Shown: one piece after another, positions 63,550-64,000 of the stretch
Layout: the number at the start of each line of letters is the position of its first letter
Numbering within the stretch: the stretch's first letter is position 1
NCBI GenBank assembly: GCA_030491005.1
Contig: JAKZMJ010000028.1
Span: forward strand, 1-64,000
Reading direction: 5' to 3'
From: Sulfurospirillum sp.
GTDB lineage: Bacteria > Campylobacterota > Campylobacteria > Campylobacterales > Arcobacteraceae
Length of the DNA stretch: 64,000 bases
The notes under the pieces: model-generated
Database searches by the model: none
Seen by the model: only the letters and a program-made list of their open reading frames with translations
Told to the model about the DNA's origin: nothing
Position numbers and translations under genes: made by a program

Positions 63550-64000
63550 TCAATTTTGATACGGTTCTTCATTTGTAAGTCTAGTATCAAATAATCCTCG
63601 TCCGATTGTAAAATGATACAAGGATTGATAGCTAGTATTTTTAATACCCAATACCTCATGAAAAATATCATCTAAAAAACACCCAATACCTGTAGCACTA
63701 AGATCTAGCGATGTGGCTTCTAAATATAGCTGTTGTCCTATTGCTCCACAGTTCCAGTATAATTCTTTATATCTATGTGCTCCATACTTTTGTATTTGTT
63801 TATCAAACTGAACTAACATACCTAAGGAAAATGCACTATTTGATGCTATGTCTTGATTGCAAGAAATAGTTTTGGCTGTATACTTAAAATCTCCAGCTTG
63901 TAAAAAATATAAATTGTCAACTTTACTTTGTACTTTTTCCCATACAAAAGTATCTTTTAAGCAAGATTTCAAATCATTTTCATCATTTTCATCATTACTA
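63550..64000 (-). CDS. SagB/nitroreductase-type dehydrogenase, N-terminus beyond window
   Basis: The minus frame is open to the window edge, so the start lies outside; the TTG at 63972 is internal. The visible 150 codons hold the nitroreductase core of SagB-type proteins: LYFLQAGDFKYTAKTISCNQ, KELYWNCGAIGQQLYLEATS and LSATGIGCFLDDIFHEVLG. SagB enzymes bind FMN and oxidise azoline rings in peptide products, but lone copies of unknown role are common. An Asn/Asp/Glu linker made of repeated GATGAAAAT units lies upstream of the domain (about 63977-64000). Confidence 0.8.
   Translation of the reverse strand, partial: SNDENDENDLKSCLKDTFVWEKVQSKVDNLYFLQAGDFKYTAKTISCNQDIASNSAFSLGMLVQFDKQIQKYGAHRYKELYWNCGAIGQQLYLEATSLDLSATGIGCFLDDIFHEVLGIKNTSYQSLYHFTIGRGLFDTRLTNEEPYQN

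Overview
The window is very AT-rich chromosomal DNA, almost certainly from the Campylobacterota and most likely from an Arcobacter-type genus. The clearest pointers are ispDF followed by an atypical HP1021-type response regulator and pgpA, the cbpA-hspR pair behind a HAIR operator, and the protein style throughout. Core genes run in tight, overlapping operons. Between them lie short accessory islands full of insertion sequences (IS) and broken genes.

Layout. 1-3849: left island with a cut-off phospholipase D/helicase gene, a small helix-turn-helix (HTH) gene, an intact IS4-type element and a gene relic, ending at tRNA-Glu. 3850-9085: core genes (degenerate HD-GYP protein, two exported proteins, uvrC, small conserved proteins). 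9101-18919: a complete-looking type II secretion operon on the minus strand in the order G-H-F-K-L-M-N-C-D-E-I-J. 19027-20995: divergent to it, a split subtilase (separate prodomain-like ORF plus a lipoprotein protease), a candidate substrate. 21146-24958: a five-gene operon cbpA-hspR-nnrD-cutA-thiG with a HAIR operator lying over the -35 box and a terminator at the end. 24991-25429: four tRNA genes (Pro, His, Arg, Leu) behind a perfect consensus promoter.

25430-28404: IS debris (broken IS3 copy, IS5-type transposase, HepT-like relic). 28409-33815: a two-gene unit encoding a 674-residue exported protein and an 1121-residue membrane/propeller/six-haem cytochrome. 33968-43616: thiC, an HDOD gene, ispDF, an HP1021-type regulator, pgpA, surE, dnaE and trxA. 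43815-46575: a second IS graveyard that truncates a KAP-type NTPase. 46574-55272: a divergent cobalamin (anaerobic corrin) locus, cbiL-cbiK-cbiM leftward and cobB-cbiC-(AlbA_2 gene)-ferredoxin-cbiD-cbiET rightward. 55433-60352: a single 1639-residue protein joining a DEDD exonuclease-like domain, a RecQ helicase and a UvrD helicase. 60417-62512: an IS630 transposase gene split by an intact IS4-like element with a 9-bp target duplication. 62742-64000: an alpha/beta hydrolase and the end of a SagB-type nitroreductase gene.

The strongest candidates for something new are the exonuclease-RecQ-UvrD fusion (a possible genome-defence or repair machine sitting in an island), the transmembrane propeller/multihaem cytochrome with its partner protein, and the split protease beside the secretion system. 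Two IS3 copies in opposite orientation flank about 18 kb and could invert it. No rRNA, CRISPR array or riboswitch was recognised. All assignments come from reading the sequence; no database search was run.
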